A stretch of 27,263 bases of DNA from Euryarchaeota archaeon UBA433 (GTDB lineage: Archaea > Thermoplasmatota > Poseidoniia > Poseidoniales > Poseidoniaceae): positions 2,009 through 29,271 of the forward strand of contig DAFX01000103.1 of the NCBI GenBank assembly GCA_002495535.1. Direction: 5' to 3'. The notes under the pieces were generated by a model. The model searched no databases. It was not told where the DNA came from and worked only from the letters and a program-made list of their open reading frames with translations. A program made the translations under genes and the position numbers. Below are positions 14,278-23,570 of the stretch, piece after piece (the stretch's first letter is position 1; each line of letters opens with the position of its first letter).

Positions 14278-16425
14278 ATGAGCGATGAAGTTGCATCGAC
14301 CTTGACGGTTGCAAAACTGAAGGCCCTATGCATCCTCAATGACCTCGCGACCTCTGGGAAAAAAAGCGATTTAGTCAAGCGGTTGTTGGAATCTGGGCTT
14401 GAACCAAATGAAGTCGGTCTCCCTTCTGAATCCAAGGCTGAGCCTGCTCAAAAGCCACAAGAGGATGAAGAAGAAATCGTGCTGTCGATGGAAGATGAGG
14501 ACACCCTCACTCCAGATGTTGAACCTGAACCAGAAGATGAGGTGGACGATCGTCCGGCTAAGGATGGCGATGACGACGTGCTCGAAGCTGAAATTCTTGA
14601 TGCTGAAATCATGCCTCTGGACGAGGTTGTCAAGGAAGTTGTCAAGGAGAAACCCGCCGCTAAAAGCGCACAACCTGCAACCCTGCTTGATCTCATCAAG
14701 CGTCCTCAAGTGGCTGCTGTGTTGATGTCCGTCATTTTACTCGGCGCAGGCGGATATGTGTTCTTTAGCAATCAACTTGAACCATTCACAGCAGATCAGT
14801 TGCGCTACGGCGATGAGATGCAGTACACCGTCAAGGATGGAAATTTCCTAGCTACAGAGGGCTATGTCGAATTGGTCCTCGAACAGTTGGAAACCGAAGA
14901 TGAAATCTGCAAAATATCGCTGCTGTTTGAAGGAGACGGGGCGCTTTCAATCACCGAAGGGGGCACCGACCAATTGTTCGCAGAAGGTTCGACCGACCGG
15001 CTTGGTGCAGTCACCGCAAAAGGAGGCATGGGCGGACAATGGCTGGCGGTCGAGAGCGTCAACAGCAACGTGCTCGATTCCTTCACTGTTCAACGTCACC
15101 TCACCAACGCATTCAACAGCTGTTCATCCACATACATTCGTGCAGATGGAACCGCTGAGATTGTTACCAAACAATACACCGAGTTGAGGGAACAAGCAAC
15201 CCTCTCTACGCAAGCTGATTGGGAGGTGGATTTGCCCGACCCTATTGGCCAGTACCGCGGCACAACCGTGAGTTACGGCGTAGGTGGGCTCTTGGGTGGA
15301 TTGGAATCTCTCGCACCTGGTTTCGCCATGATGCTGCAACCCATCGAGGTCGAGGACTTACTTGGCAACAATTTGATCGATGTTGGTGCTACTGGCGCAG
15401 CTAACGGATGGGATTGGCGGGTTATTGGCATTGATGAATTCTCAAACACCCCGGCTTGGAAGGTCATTGCAACCCACCAAGATATCAAGACATATTGCTT
15501 GGGTTCTGCTACGATGGAACTTTGGATTGAAGAAGGCAATCCATGGGCTGCAAAACAAAAGGTCGATGTTGTCATTTCGAGTTCGCAAACCAATCAACAA
15601 GATTGTTCAGCCACATCTCAATTGCTCAATGATTTGGTCTTGCCAGAAGGAGAATTGGAACTTCATCACGTCTTTGAACGAAGCTCGATTGAACGCGGCC
15701 AAAAGCAACTCGATCTTGGGCGCTCGTACGCTTCACGCCCTCAGGCAAACCAACTCCAAATCGAGGATGCTGATCTCGTCACATGGGGTGCAAATGATCC
15801 ACACATGCCGGACCAGAGCACGATGAGGAGCCATACGACTGAACAAGCCATTCAGTGCTTTGACCACTTCCAGGGGGCTGCAAATGGGGCAGCAGCTGCG
15901 CTCGAAGAAGGTGGATACATTTGGCGAGCCACAACGAAAGCCATCCCGGAAGGAAGCGCATGGAACATGTCTTGGGTCGATACGCAAGAGACGGCAGGAT
16001 GGGTCGAATTTAACCTCACAGGAACCCCTAGTGAGTCTACATGTGAGTTCACACAAAAGGGCGGCACTGACTCTGTTGCCTACAACAGGGAAGCGATCCC
16101 CGCCACGTTGAACATCTCAGGTATGGAAGAACGGTTGGCCAATACTGCGCTCTTTGACCAGTTGACCGGAAGTGAACTGTTCTTCACTGCGGATGGGTCG
16201 TACCAAGCCGATGTGCAAACTGGTTATCTTGTGGTGGTCCCCGGAGGAGATTTGAATTCCTTCTTGTCAAGCTTAGCCAGCGATGCTGACGGGGCTGTAT
16301 CCATCGACATGTCGCGGGCCTGGGACGGTTCGGATGGTTGGAGCAATCAACTCAACTTACTCGCCGATGCAAATGAAGGACGGTTGCTCGGTTGGAGCCT
16401 CATTCAACAGCCGCAAGGCTCCTGA
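14278..16425 (+). CDS. SAP-domain, single-span membrane protein with large ectodomain
   Basis: 715 residues. Residues 8-41 (LTVAKLKALCILNDLATSG, then KKSDLVKRLLESG) match the SAP fold, a two-helix DNA-binding motif. Residues 45-125 are a very acidic linker. One membrane span lies at 145-164, and about 550 residues follow outside the cell, with scattered cysteines and repeated aromatic beta-rich blocks. The inside-to-outside order means the putative DNA-binding SAP stays in the cytoplasm. I recognise no enzyme motif in the ectodomain, which may contain two related halves, each with a Cys and an FNSC/QCFDH-type motif. The stop is two bases from the convergent protease stop. Confidence 0.85.
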   Translation: MSDEVASTLTVAKLKALCILNDLATSGKKSDLVKRLLESGLEPNEVGLPSESKAEPAQKPQEDEEEIVLSMEDEDTLTPDVEPEPEDEVDDRPAKDGDDDVLEAEILDAEIMPLDEVVKEVVKEKPAAKSAQPATLLDLIKRPQVAAVLMSVILLGAGGYVFFSNQLEPFTADQLRYGDEMQYTVKDGNFLATEGYVELVLEQLETEDEICKISLLFEGDGALSITEGGTDQLFAEGSTDRLGAVTAKGGMGGQWLAVESVNSNVLDSFTVQRHLTNAFNSCSSTYIRADGTAEIVTKQYTELREQATLSTQADWEVDLPDPIGQYRGTTVSYGVGGLLGGLESLAPGFAMMLQPIEVEDLLGNNLIDVGATGAANGWDWRVIGIDEFSNTPAWKVIATHQDIKTYCLGSATMELWIEEGNPWAAKQKVDVVISSSQTNQQDCSATSQLLNDLVLPEGELELHHVFERSSIERGQKQLDLGRSYASRPQANQLQIEDADLVTWGANDPHMPDQSTMRSHTTEQAIQCFDHFQGAANGAAAALEEGGYIWRATTKAIPEGSAWNMSWVDTQETAGWVEFNLTGTPSESTCEFTQKGGTDSVAYNREAIPATLNISGMEERLANTALFDQLTGSELFFTADGSYQADVQTGYLVVVPGGDLNSFLSSLASDADGAVSIDMSRAWDGSDGWSNQLNLLADANEGRLLGWSLIQQPQGS

Positions 16426-16427
16426 TC

Positions 16428-19400
16428 TTAGCGTCGTGAATTCAAGCCGGATAGCGTTGACAAATCCGGTGCAGAAGGCACATCTGCATATTGAGGGGAG
16501 GCAAGGCTCGGCTCGTTCGTAAACGGACTGGCTTTCGCTTGCTTTGGCTTTCTGGGGCGGGTGAGCAAAAAGGCCAATAGAGCCACCACAAACACTGCCG
16601 CGGAGGCAATAAGCAGGCTGTTTGCTTCGATGGTTGAGCGGAGATCCGAGTCGGATGGTGACGAAGTTTCATCATCGACAACCACCGGCGGAGGGGGGTT
16701 CCAAACGAGGTAAGTGATGGCCCATGTGACGTTGATTTGGCCACGATCATCGGCGACCGTAGCCGTGATGAGTTCTGGTCCAACAGTCCCGTTGGTATCG
16801 CACAGGTATTCGCCAAACGCAGATGCGGGGGCTGAACAATTGAAGGGTTGCTCCTCAAAGGTGAAACCGGTTCCAACCACGCTGTTGTTCCGAGTCCATG
16901 TCACCGTCAAATTAAGACGCTCTACGGTGGCAAAATCGAGGGAAACTGAAAGAGCCAATGCGAGTGAATCGTTGGTTGCGTTCAAACTCATTGAACGGAG
17001 TTGTGGCGAGGCTGAGAGGTACGACGAGCGATCGATGCCCTGATCGATGAGTTGGTCGCAGTCGTCATCGATTCCGTTCCAGCGTTCATCTGCTCCGGGA
17101 AAGATCAAGCTGTCATTGTCATTGCAATCATTGAACCATCGGTAACCATCGCCATCGTTGTCCAAATCGGGGTATAACGGGTCGGTCTGGGTTGAAAACA
17201 ATTCAATCCCATCGAGCAGGCCATCGCCGTCGGTATCGGCGTCAAACGGGTTCGTGCCGTGCTCAAGGTACTCTTCAAGATCAAGCAGACCGTCCAAATC
17301 TGCGTCGGTGCCGATGAAATCCTCGTCGATTTCATCGTTGCAGTTGTTGTCTATACCATCGAGGCTTTCCGCCATACCCGGATGAAGCGAGGCGTTCGTG
17401 TCGTCACAATCTTGGAACCAGTAGAACCCGTCGCTGTCCGAATCGTTGTCCTTGACCAGCGGATTTGTCAGGTGAATAAGCACTTCTGCGCCATCGTCGA
17501 GGAAATCCCCGTCGGTGTCACCGGTGAGCCAATCTGTGCCGTAGACGTGGTATTCTTCGAAATCATACAGACCATCGGAATCGGCATCGGTCAGGTTGAA
17601 GCCTTCATCCCATGAACCGTTGCAATCGTCATCAATGCCGTTCAAGACTTCTTCAGCATAGGGGTAGACTTCAGGGTCGCTGTCATTGCAATCTTGGAAC
17701 CAATAGTAACCATCTTGGTCGGCATCTGCATCAAAGACGAGTGGATTGGTGCCGTAGATGTTGACTTCATCGCCGTCTGAAAGAAAATCGTTGTCAGTAT
17801 CGTTATCAAGCGGATCGGTCCCATTGACCAAGACTTCTTGGCCGTCATCTAACCCATCGCCGTCGGTGTCTGGGAGAAGTGGATCGGTGCCGTACACAAG
17901 CACCTCTTGGCCGTCGTCAAGTTCGTCATCGTCGGTATCGATGTCGTCTGGATCGGTGCCATAGACCTCCGTTTCATTGGCGTCGGTGAGGTTGTCACCA
18001 TCGCTATCGAGGTCAAGTTCGGTGCCATAGAGGATCAATTCCCATGAATCGAATGAGCCTGTGTCTGAATTGCCCTGGTCTTCAACAGACAGCGTCCAGT
18101 TGCCCCGGCTGTCTTCACCCCAGCTCTGCACGGTTGAAAAGCGCCAGTTGTTGTAGTCGTTACCGCTGTCGTCGTGTTTCTCGCTGAGGATGCTTTGTGT
18201 CCCGGAAGGACTGGTCAATATGATGTTCAAGTCGCCACGGAAGTCATGAGGGATATCGACGATTACGTCAGCGTTCTCCACCAATATGGCCTCCGAAACC
18301 GCCGTGGTATCTGAAACGAAATTTGCGCTGTTATCTGGAATATCGACGCCTACGTTGAGCAGGCCAGAAGAGAATGATGTTTCATCTTCCACCGAGGTCC
18401 AACTTTCTGCCATCGCGACGGCCGCTCCTGCGTCAATGACGCCATAGCCGTACTTGTGGCTCACCTCAAGTCCCGCCCCGTTGGTGGACCATGAGTTGTC
18501 ATTTGGGTCGTTTTTCTTAGAACTTTGAACCAAAATGTGTTGGACGTCGCGCCATGTCAAGTTTGCATTTGCTTCGAGCATCAGTGCGATGACGCCGGAA
18601 ACCAGTGGCGTAGCAGATGAGGTCCCTCCAAAGGTGCTGGTGTAATCGTTGTTGGTGTAGCCTCCAAAGCCTTCGATATCGGTGGTAGTGATGCTCTCCC
18701 CGTCGCCGTTTGATGGTGAGGCAACGAGCACATTCGCCCCGGGTTCGGCATAGTAGGATTGTTTTCCTTTGTGATCAACGGCGGTCACCGCAATGGTGTA
18801 GCGTAAATTTGCGTAGCCGTCGTAATTGGAATTGTCATTGTCGTCAAGGCCGTTCCCTGCTGCCCATGTGATGATGTTTCCGTTCCCCCCTCGCCCTTGC
18901 AACGCGTCTGCTTCAAGGGCCGCCAACATCAGTGGGCCCGGGCCTGAAAGGGTCGATCCATCGTCGCTTGGCCCCCACGAATTCGAGTAGATGTCAATAT
19001 CTTGGCGTTCGTGACCTAGCGTATTGGACTCGCGAACATCAGTTGTGCTGCATGAAATCAATTGGAGGCCCACAAGGCTGGCTTCTGGTGCCGCCCCTGT
19101 CACGCCAACGCCATTGTTTCCCGTCGCCGCTGCAACCCCGCCTGCTGCGGTCCCATGGGCGTTGTTAGAAGTCGGTGTTGGATCGCCATCGTTGTTGCAA
19201 AAATCATAATCCAATGATGAATCGTAGTAGGTTGAGATGTCAGGATGATTCCAATCCAACCCGTCATCAACGATACCGATGACCACGCCCGAGCCTTTGT
19301 AGGAATTCCAAGCACCGGTGATGTTGACGTCTTCACCGCTTGTTCCACCGGTTTGACCGGTGTTGACCAAATGCCACTGTTCGCCGAATTTTGGGTCGTT

Positions 19401-19784
19401 TGGTGTCCAGCGAGGTTCCATGTGTCGTTCGACAAGCGGATAGGCTGCCTCTATGACGCCTGAGTCCGCCCAGGCATCGAGCGTGGTCAAGGCTTCATCA
19501 TAAGGCAGTTCTACGAGATAGGCGCCATCCAAGTACGGTGCTGCATGACCAAGAGGGGTGTGGGAGAACACAACCCATTCGTCTACTGCATCGAGTTCTT
19601 GTTGCGAATATCGAGACAGGTCGCTGTGAAACACAATTGAGGCTTGGACGATTGGAGAATAGGATTCGATGATGGATTCCTCTGCAGAAAAAGGCGGCTC
19701 TGATTGAGGGGGGGCCGCAGCACCTCCAATCATCGGCACGAACAGCGCACCGAGCAAAAGGAGGGTTACTGCTTTGACACGCAT
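16428..19784 (-). CDS. Kexin-like subtilase with P domain, TSP3 and MopE-type repeats, C-terminal anchor
   Basis: 1118 residues from the ATG at 19784, chosen because a signal peptide (MRVKAVTLLLLGALFVPMIG) and a GGAGGAG site nine bases upstream fit it; the open frame runs on into the next gene. A propeptide spans about 25-125. The S8 catalytic domain has Asp173 (GIVDDGLDWNHPD), His210 (NNAHGTAAGG), Asn311 and Ser389 (FGGTSSATP), with the wording of the kexin/furin subfamily. A P/proprotein-convertase domain lies at about 502-588. From 592 to 917, Ca-binding TSP3 repeats (DTDGDGLDDGQE) alternate with three MopE-type units. A beta domain, one membrane span at about 1055-1075, and a 43-residue basic or Ser-rich tail follow. 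It is likely a cell-surface protease. Confidence 0.95.
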   Translation of the reverse strand: MRVKAVTLLLLGALFVPMIGGAAAPPQSEPPFSAEESIIESYSPIVQASIVFHSDLSRYSQQELDAVDEWVVFSHTPLGHAAPYLDGAYLVELPYDEALTTLDAWADSGVIEAAYPLVERHMEPRWTPNDPKFGEQWHLVNTGQTGGTSGEDVNITGAWNSYKGSGVVIGIVDDGLDWNHPDISTYYDSSLDYDFCNNDGDPTPTSNNAHGTAAGGVAAATGNNGVGVTGAAPEASLVGLQLISCSTTDVRESNTLGHERQDIDIYSNSWGPSDDGSTLSGPGPLMLAALEADALQGRGGNGNIITWAAGNGLDDNDNSNYDGYANLRYTIAVTAVDHKGKQSYYAEPGANVLVASPSNGDGESITTTDIEGFGGYTNNDYTSTFGGTSSATPLVSGVIALMLEANANLTWRDVQHILVQSSKKNDPNDNSWSTNGAGLEVSHKYGYGVIDAGAAVAMAESWTSVEDETSFSSGLLNVGVDIPDNSANFVSDTTAVSEAILVENADVIVDIPHDFRGDLNIILTSPSGTQSILSEKHDDSGNDYNNWRFSTVQSWGEDSRGNWTLSVEDQGNSDTGSFDSWELILYGTELDLDSDGDNLTDANETEVYGTDPDDIDTDDDELDDGQEVLVYGTDPLLPDTDGDGLDDGQEVLVNGTDPLDNDTDNDFLSDGDEVNIYGTNPLVFDADADQDGYYWFQDCNDSDPEVYPYAEEVLNGIDDDCNGSWDEGFNLTDADSDGLYDFEEYHVYGTDWLTGDTDGDFLDDGAEVLIHLTNPLVKDNDSDSDGFYWFQDCDDTNASLHPGMAESLDGIDNNCNDEIDEDFIGTDADLDGLLDLEEYLEHGTNPFDADTDGDGLLDGIELFSTQTDPLYPDLDNDGDGYRWFNDCNDNDSLIFPGADERWNGIDDDCDQLIDQGIDRSSYLSASPQLRSMSLNATNDSLALALSVSLDFATVERLNLTVTWTRNNSVVGTGFTFEEQPFNCSAPASAFGEYLCDTNGTVGPELITATVADDRGQINVTWAITYLVWNPPPPVVVDDETSSPSDSDLRSTIEANSLLIASAAVFVVALLAFLLTRPRKPKQAKASPFTNEPSLASPQYADVPSAPDLSTLSGLNSRR
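17034..18011 (-). repeat. TSP3 and MopE-type repeat-coding region
   Basis: The protease carries several Asp-rich TSP3 units. Three units of the MopE pattern (DGYxWFxDCxDxD, then GIDDxCxxxxDE) lie at residues 686-728, 779-822 and 873-916, each with two Cys. The units are diverged, so this is protein repetition rather than a DNA tandem repeat. Confidence 0.8.
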
Positions 19785-19849
19785 CTCTTTCTGCTCCTCC
19801 CGGTGCATCATAATGCTACCTCTACTGTGGTTCAAGCCAATCCACGCCA

Positions 19850-20551
19850 TCAGAGGTCCACTCCGGAATGAGCAAGGCGCTTTGCGAGTTGAGAGAGCGG
19901 TTCGCCTTCGGACTGAAGAGAACGGATGTACCGTGGTATTGTGTGATTTGATCTTTCCAATTCTTCGAGAGACCCCACCCATTCGAGGCCGTGAACTGGT
20001 ACCTCCAAGTTGGCGTTCGACGTTGAATGCACGCTCCAAACTGAACATCCATCGCCATCGTCTGAAGCCGTTTGCAGGCAGAATGTCTGCGGGAGAATTG
20101 ATGCCTTTGGTTGCAAATCGTTTCGGTTCGTGTATTCGACAAGGCAGTCGTTAGCCACGTAGGGGGCGCCCATTGACTCCAATGCCTCAATCGACGGTGG
20201 GTCTTCTGCCCCCCTCTGAAACCAGACGAGGGGGAAGGTTTCGTGATCGAGCCTCATGATCAAATCTCGAACCACGCTTCTGGCCCGCTCAGGAGCCAAA
20301 AAGAGAACGACGATTTCTGGATTAAGGCCTTCATCGAGGGAGGGGCGAATCGGAAAACCAGCCACGGTAGCCCCGCCGTCAAACGGATGAATTGGCGCAC
20401 AGGCCCAGCCTCGTTGAGAAAGTTCGTGAACCGCCTGATGTGCGGGGCGTTGCGTGTTCAACCCTGCGCCAAAAATATGAATTCGGCTGCTTGACACCAC
20501 GCGTTGGTGCAACGACTGAGGCGAAAGTGAGCTTGCCCCCTCAGTGTCCAT
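19850..20551 (-). CDS. CoA-binding (YccU-like) domain protein with C-terminal extension
   Basis: 233 residues. Residues 20-140 match the CoA_binding_2 Rossmann fold: RIHIFGAGLNTQRPAHQAV (Gly-rich loop), WACAPIHPFDGG, PSLDE, IVVLFLAPERARSVVRDLI, LVWFQRGAEDP and VANDCLVEY. Stand-alone YccU proteins have about 135-145 residues, so about 90 residues are added at the C terminus, ending in a short Leu-rich segment, with no motif I know. The biochemical role of the family is unclear. TTTTGATAA about 25-35 bases upstream of the start could be its TATA box. Its end lies upstream of the protease start on the same strand. Confidence 0.85.
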   Translation of the reverse strand: MDTEGASSLSPQSLHQRVVSSSRIHIFGAGLNTQRPAHQAVHELSQRGWACAPIHPFDGGATVAGFPIRPSLDEGLNPEIVVLFLAPERARSVVRDLIMRLDHETFPLVWFQRGAEDPPSIEALESMGAPYVANDCLVEYTNRNDLQPKASILPQTFCLQTASDDGDGCSVWSVHSTSNANLEVPVHGLEWVGSLEELERSNHTIPRYIRSLQSEGEPLSQLAKRLAHSGVDL

Positions 20552-20652
20552 ATTCGTTTTCTTCTCTTTTGTCTTATCAAAACTTGTACTGGCGCTGAAA
20601 GTGAAACAAAGTCAGCGATTGGTTTGAAGTTAGTGAACCTCCAGCGTGTAAC

Positions 20653-21594
20653 ATGGCCGAAGCACCCAGACCCCCGCACGACCGAGGTCATGTTCTCTGG
20701 TCGGCAGAGGAGGGAGCCTCAAGGATGCTTCAGGGAAGTTTCGATCGTTGGATTGGAGCGGTTTTAGCGGACGATGGTATCGACATGCCATTTATGGGTG
20801 GAGACGAGGGTGCTGAAGCGACCATCATCACCCGCAGTGACGGAATCGTTGCTGGGACGGCTGCCATCGATTACATGTTGCAAATATGGGCACCATCGCT
20901 GAAGGTAACATGGTGGGCTGGCGACGGAAAGAGAGTCTCTCAAGGCGATGAAATCGCCACAATTTCAGGAGACAAAGAAGCGCTTTTGACCATGGAACGA
21001 AGCATCATGAATATTCTCGGACAACTTTCAGGAATCGCAACCGAGGCCAAGCGATGGGCAGCCATTGCCCCTGGTCAAATCGCGTGCACTCGAAAGACGA
21101 TTTGGGGGTTGATGGACAAATGGGCCGTTCATTTGGGTGGTGGCCTCACCCACCGATTGAATCGCAACGATGCTCGAATGATCAAGGAGAACGACCTTGC
21201 ATCGATGCTAAGTGAAATTGAAGGGCACGAAAACCGCATTGCATCCTTCTTGCAAGAAGTGGATGAAACCACGTGTGGGGCCTTTCTCGAGGTTGAGGTT
21301 CGAGAGAACAGAGAAGCGATCATCGCTGCTGTCATTTGGGCGCAACGCCGTGAAGGTGGGGCCAAAAAACTCGTAGTGATGCTCGATAATTTTGGTCCGG
21401 AACGCTGCAAGGAAGTAGCGGATGAACTCTCGGAAATGGGATTGCGTGAGCATGTCATCCTCGAAGCAAGCGGTGGCATCAAATTCGAACATCTTGAGGC
21501 TTGGCACGAATGTGGCCTTGATGTCCTTTCAACGAGCAGCATCAACAGGGACGCAACCCCCATGGACATGTCGATGCTCGTAACCGGTGCTTAA
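20653..21594 (+). CDS. nadC: Nicotinate-nucleotide pyrophosphorylase (quinolinate phosphoribosyltransferase)
   Basis: 313 residues; makes nicotinate mononucleotide from quinolinate and PRPP in de novo NAD synthesis. Signatures are ERSIMNILGQLSGIAT (115-130), the TRKT motif (146-149), GGGLTHRLNRNDARMIKEND, the strand VVMLDNFGPE and the phosphate-binding EASGGI near 275-280. The N terminus carries about 20 extra residues before the usual domain start. The next gene, phosphopantoate-beta-alanine ligase, begins 14 bases after the stop. NAD and CoA synthesis are thus adjacent and probably co-transcribed. No nadA or nadB lies in the window. Confidence 0.96.
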   Translation: MAEAPRPPHDRGHVLWSAEEGASRMLQGSFDRWIGAVLADDGIDMPFMGGDEGAEATIITRSDGIVAGTAAIDYMLQIWAPSLKVTWWAGDGKRVSQGDEIATISGDKEALLTMERSIMNILGQLSGIATEAKRWAAIAPGQIACTRKTIWGLMDKWAVHLGGGLTHRLNRNDARMIKENDLASMLSEIEGHENRIASFLQEVDETTCGAFLEVEVRENREAIIAAVIWAQRREGGAKKLVVMLDNFGPERCKEVADELSEMGLREHVILEASGGIKFEHLEAWHECGLDVLSTSSINRDATPMDMSMLVTGA

Positions 21595-21607
21595 CGAGGT
21601 GAAATCA

Positions 21608-22363
21608 ATGGATGATTTTGCGGCCGACCCTAGCCATCCGCGTTACCAATCGTTGTTGCTTCGTCATCGCCTTGAAGAAGCGGAAAAAAAGGGCATGCTG
21701 GCCGGAAGTGCAATGATTGCCCACGGTCGCGGTGAAGCGTTTGACTACTTGATTGGGGAAACGACGCTCCCAAGCGCGAAAGCAGCGACAGTGCGCGCCC
21801 TCAGCGCACTCAAAAGTGCACAACATCCCGTTCTCAGCCTGAATGGAAACGTCGTCGCTCTTGCTGGCAAAGAGGTACTCTTGCTGGCAGAGAAACTCGA
21901 TTGCCCGGTTGAAATCAACATTTTCTATCGTACACCAGAACGGATGAATGCTTTGCTACACCATCTCGAAGCCATCAAACTTGCAGAGCACATCGATGTG
22001 GAAATTTTGGGTGCGGAACCAAACGCTAAGATTCCAGGCTTGAAAGGGCCCCGTGCAAACTGCACAAAGGAGGGCATCCTCGATTCAGACGTCATCATGG
22101 TTCCTCTCGAAGATGGCGACCGTTGCGAGGCGCTCGTCAACATGGGGAAAACTGTGATTGTCATCGATCTCAATCCGCTGTCTCGCTCTGCGAGAATGGG
22201 GACGATCACCATCGTTGATGAATTGACGCGAGTGCTCGCAAACATGATTCAATGGAGTGGAGATGACGTTGAATTGAGCCAAAGTGAGGCCTACGACAAT
22301 GACGCGATTCTCGCTCAAGCATTGGCGCACATCGCTGTAAAATTTAGTGGTCAAGACAACTGA
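21608..22363 (+). CDS. 4-phosphopantoate-beta-alanine ligase (archaeal phosphopantothenate synthetase)
   Basis: 251 residues from the ATG at 21608, which follows GAGGTG with six bases between; an in-frame GTG at 21587 overlaps nadC and is less likely. It joins 4-phosphopantoate and beta-alanine, the archaeal replacement for bacterial pantothenate synthetase and kinase order in CoA synthesis. Typical blocks are HPRYQSLLLRHRLEEAEKKG, AMIAHGRGEAFDYLIGE, VLSLNGNVVALAG, EINIFYRTPERM, IMVPLEDGDRCEALV and VIDLNPLSRSARMGTITIVD. The family is essentially archaeal, which supports the archaeal origin of the window. Confidence 0.96.
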   Translation: MDDFAADPSHPRYQSLLLRHRLEEAEKKGMLAGSAMIAHGRGEAFDYLIGETTLPSAKAATVRALSALKSAQHPVLSLNGNVVALAGKEVLLLAEKLDCPVEINIFYRTPERMNALLHHLEAIKLAEHIDVEILGAEPNAKIPGLKGPRANCTKEGILDSDVIMVPLEDGDRCEALVNMGKTVIVIDLNPLSRSARMGTITIVDELTRVLANMIQWSGDDVELSQSEAYDNDAILAQALAHIAVKFSGQDN

Positions 22364-22385
22364 GTCCAAGGTGGGCAGGGTCGGC

Positions 22386-23570
22386 TCAAAACTCTTGGCT
22401 TAGCTTTTCAACAAGCCGCGAAGTGATGCTTTCTCCGACGGCGGAGCAGGTTGCATTACCGCCAAGGTCGTAGGTCAAGCCCTTCCCTGCACGCAAGTGG
22501 TCTGCCACACTCTCATCGATCATTCGACCAATGCGGATGAGTTCTTCTTCGCCGTTCTTTCGGCCAAGCCAGTCCATCATAAGCTGAATCGAATTGATGG
22601 TTGCAATCGGGTTGACTTTGTTCATACCCGCATATTTTGGTGCCGAGCCGTGAACCGGCTCAAAGAATGCATGATCATCGCCGATGTTTCCAGATGCCGC
22701 CATGCCCATGCCGCCTTGGAGAACGGCTCCAAGATCGGTTGCGATGTCGCCAAACATGTTTGAGGTCACAACGACGTCATAGGATTCGGGTGAACGGGTG
22801 AGCCATTGCATGAAAGCGTCGATGTAGCCGTAGTCTTTCTCGGTGCCCGGGTAGTTTGCTGCCACCTTGTCGAAGGTTCTTCGAAACAATTGACACCCAC
22901 GGGTCACGTTGGATTTGTCGATGCATGAGACTCGCTTCACCCCATCAACAGGGGCGCCGTTTCGAGTTTCAGCAATATCAAAGCCCATGCGAATCAATCG
23001 TTCGCTCCCGTTTTCCGAGATTGGGCGCGGGTCATAGGCAACCTCGCCTTCGAGGCCTGGAAATTCCATTGAAGGTGGTTCGTACGGGTCTCGTCCTTGG
23101 GCCCGGTCGGCACTGCGTCGCAGGAGCGAATGGTAGAGGCCTTCTGTGTTTTCTCGAAGCACCGTCATATCGACCATGCCGGGTTGCCAAATCTGTGTGA
23201 ACCGCCCATGCACTTTGTGAGGCACACCTTCGTAGAGTTTGATTGGACGCAAATTTGCATAAAGATCCAAACCACTTCGCATGCCCAGGATGACAGATCC
23301 TCCAGCAAGATCACCGTTTGGTAGACGGGCCCCCGGGTGGCCAATGGCTCCGAGGTAAATCGCGTCTGCTTCGTCCCGGCAAAATTCGAATGAGCCCTCC
23401 GCCCATTCCTCGCCTGTCTGTTGATAGTGATGGCCACCACACTGAATCACAGTTTGTTCAAAACCATGATTGGTGTTGGCCTCAATGGCGTTGAGAATTC
23501 GTTGGGCCTCCAGTGCCACTTCGCGACCAGTGCCGTCTCCGGGAAGAACTCCAATCTGATAATTTCCCAT
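22386..23570 (-). CDS. Isocitrate/isopropylmalate dehydrogenase family, NAD-dependent type
   Basis: 394 residues from MGNYQIGVLPGDGTG; an in-frame ATG at 23588 is an alternative. It performs oxidative decarboxylation of a 2-hydroxy acid with Mg2+. Visible are GPGDGxG-type GVLPGDGTGREV, DLYANLRPIKLYEGV, VLRENTEGLY, DAFMQWL, VVTSNMFGDIATDLGAVLQGGMGMA and FEPVHGSAPKYAGMNKVNPIATI, the last being the NAD-binding loop. The residues before ANLRP (GSVILGMRSGLDLY) resemble isopropylmalate dehydrogenase but lack its usual acidic residue. Substrate is therefore open between 3-isopropylmalate, homoisocitrate or a tartrate-like acid. No leucine-synthesis gene is nearby to settle it. Confidence 0.92.
   Translation of the reverse strand: MGNYQIGVLPGDGTGREVALEAQRILNAIEANTNHGFEQTVIQCGGHHYQQTGEEWAEGSFEFCRDEADAIYLGAIGHPGARLPNGDLAGGSVILGMRSGLDLYANLRPIKLYEGVPHKVHGRFTQIWQPGMVDMTVLRENTEGLYHSLLRRSADRAQGRDPYEPPSMEFPGLEGEVAYDPRPISENGSERLIRMGFDIAETRNGAPVDGVKRVSCIDKSNVTRGCQLFRRTFDKVAANYPGTEKDYGYIDAFMQWLTRSPESYDVVVTSNMFGDIATDLGAVLQGGMGMAASGNIGDDHAFFEPVHGSAPKYAGMNKVNPIATINSIQLMMDWLGRKNGEEELIRIGRMIDESVADHLRAGKGLTYDLGGNATCSAVGESITSRLVEKLSQEF

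Noticed and set aside
19785..20048. Upstream extension of the protease
   Set aside because: It overlaps the CoA-binding gene on the same strand, and the signal peptide begins at 19784.
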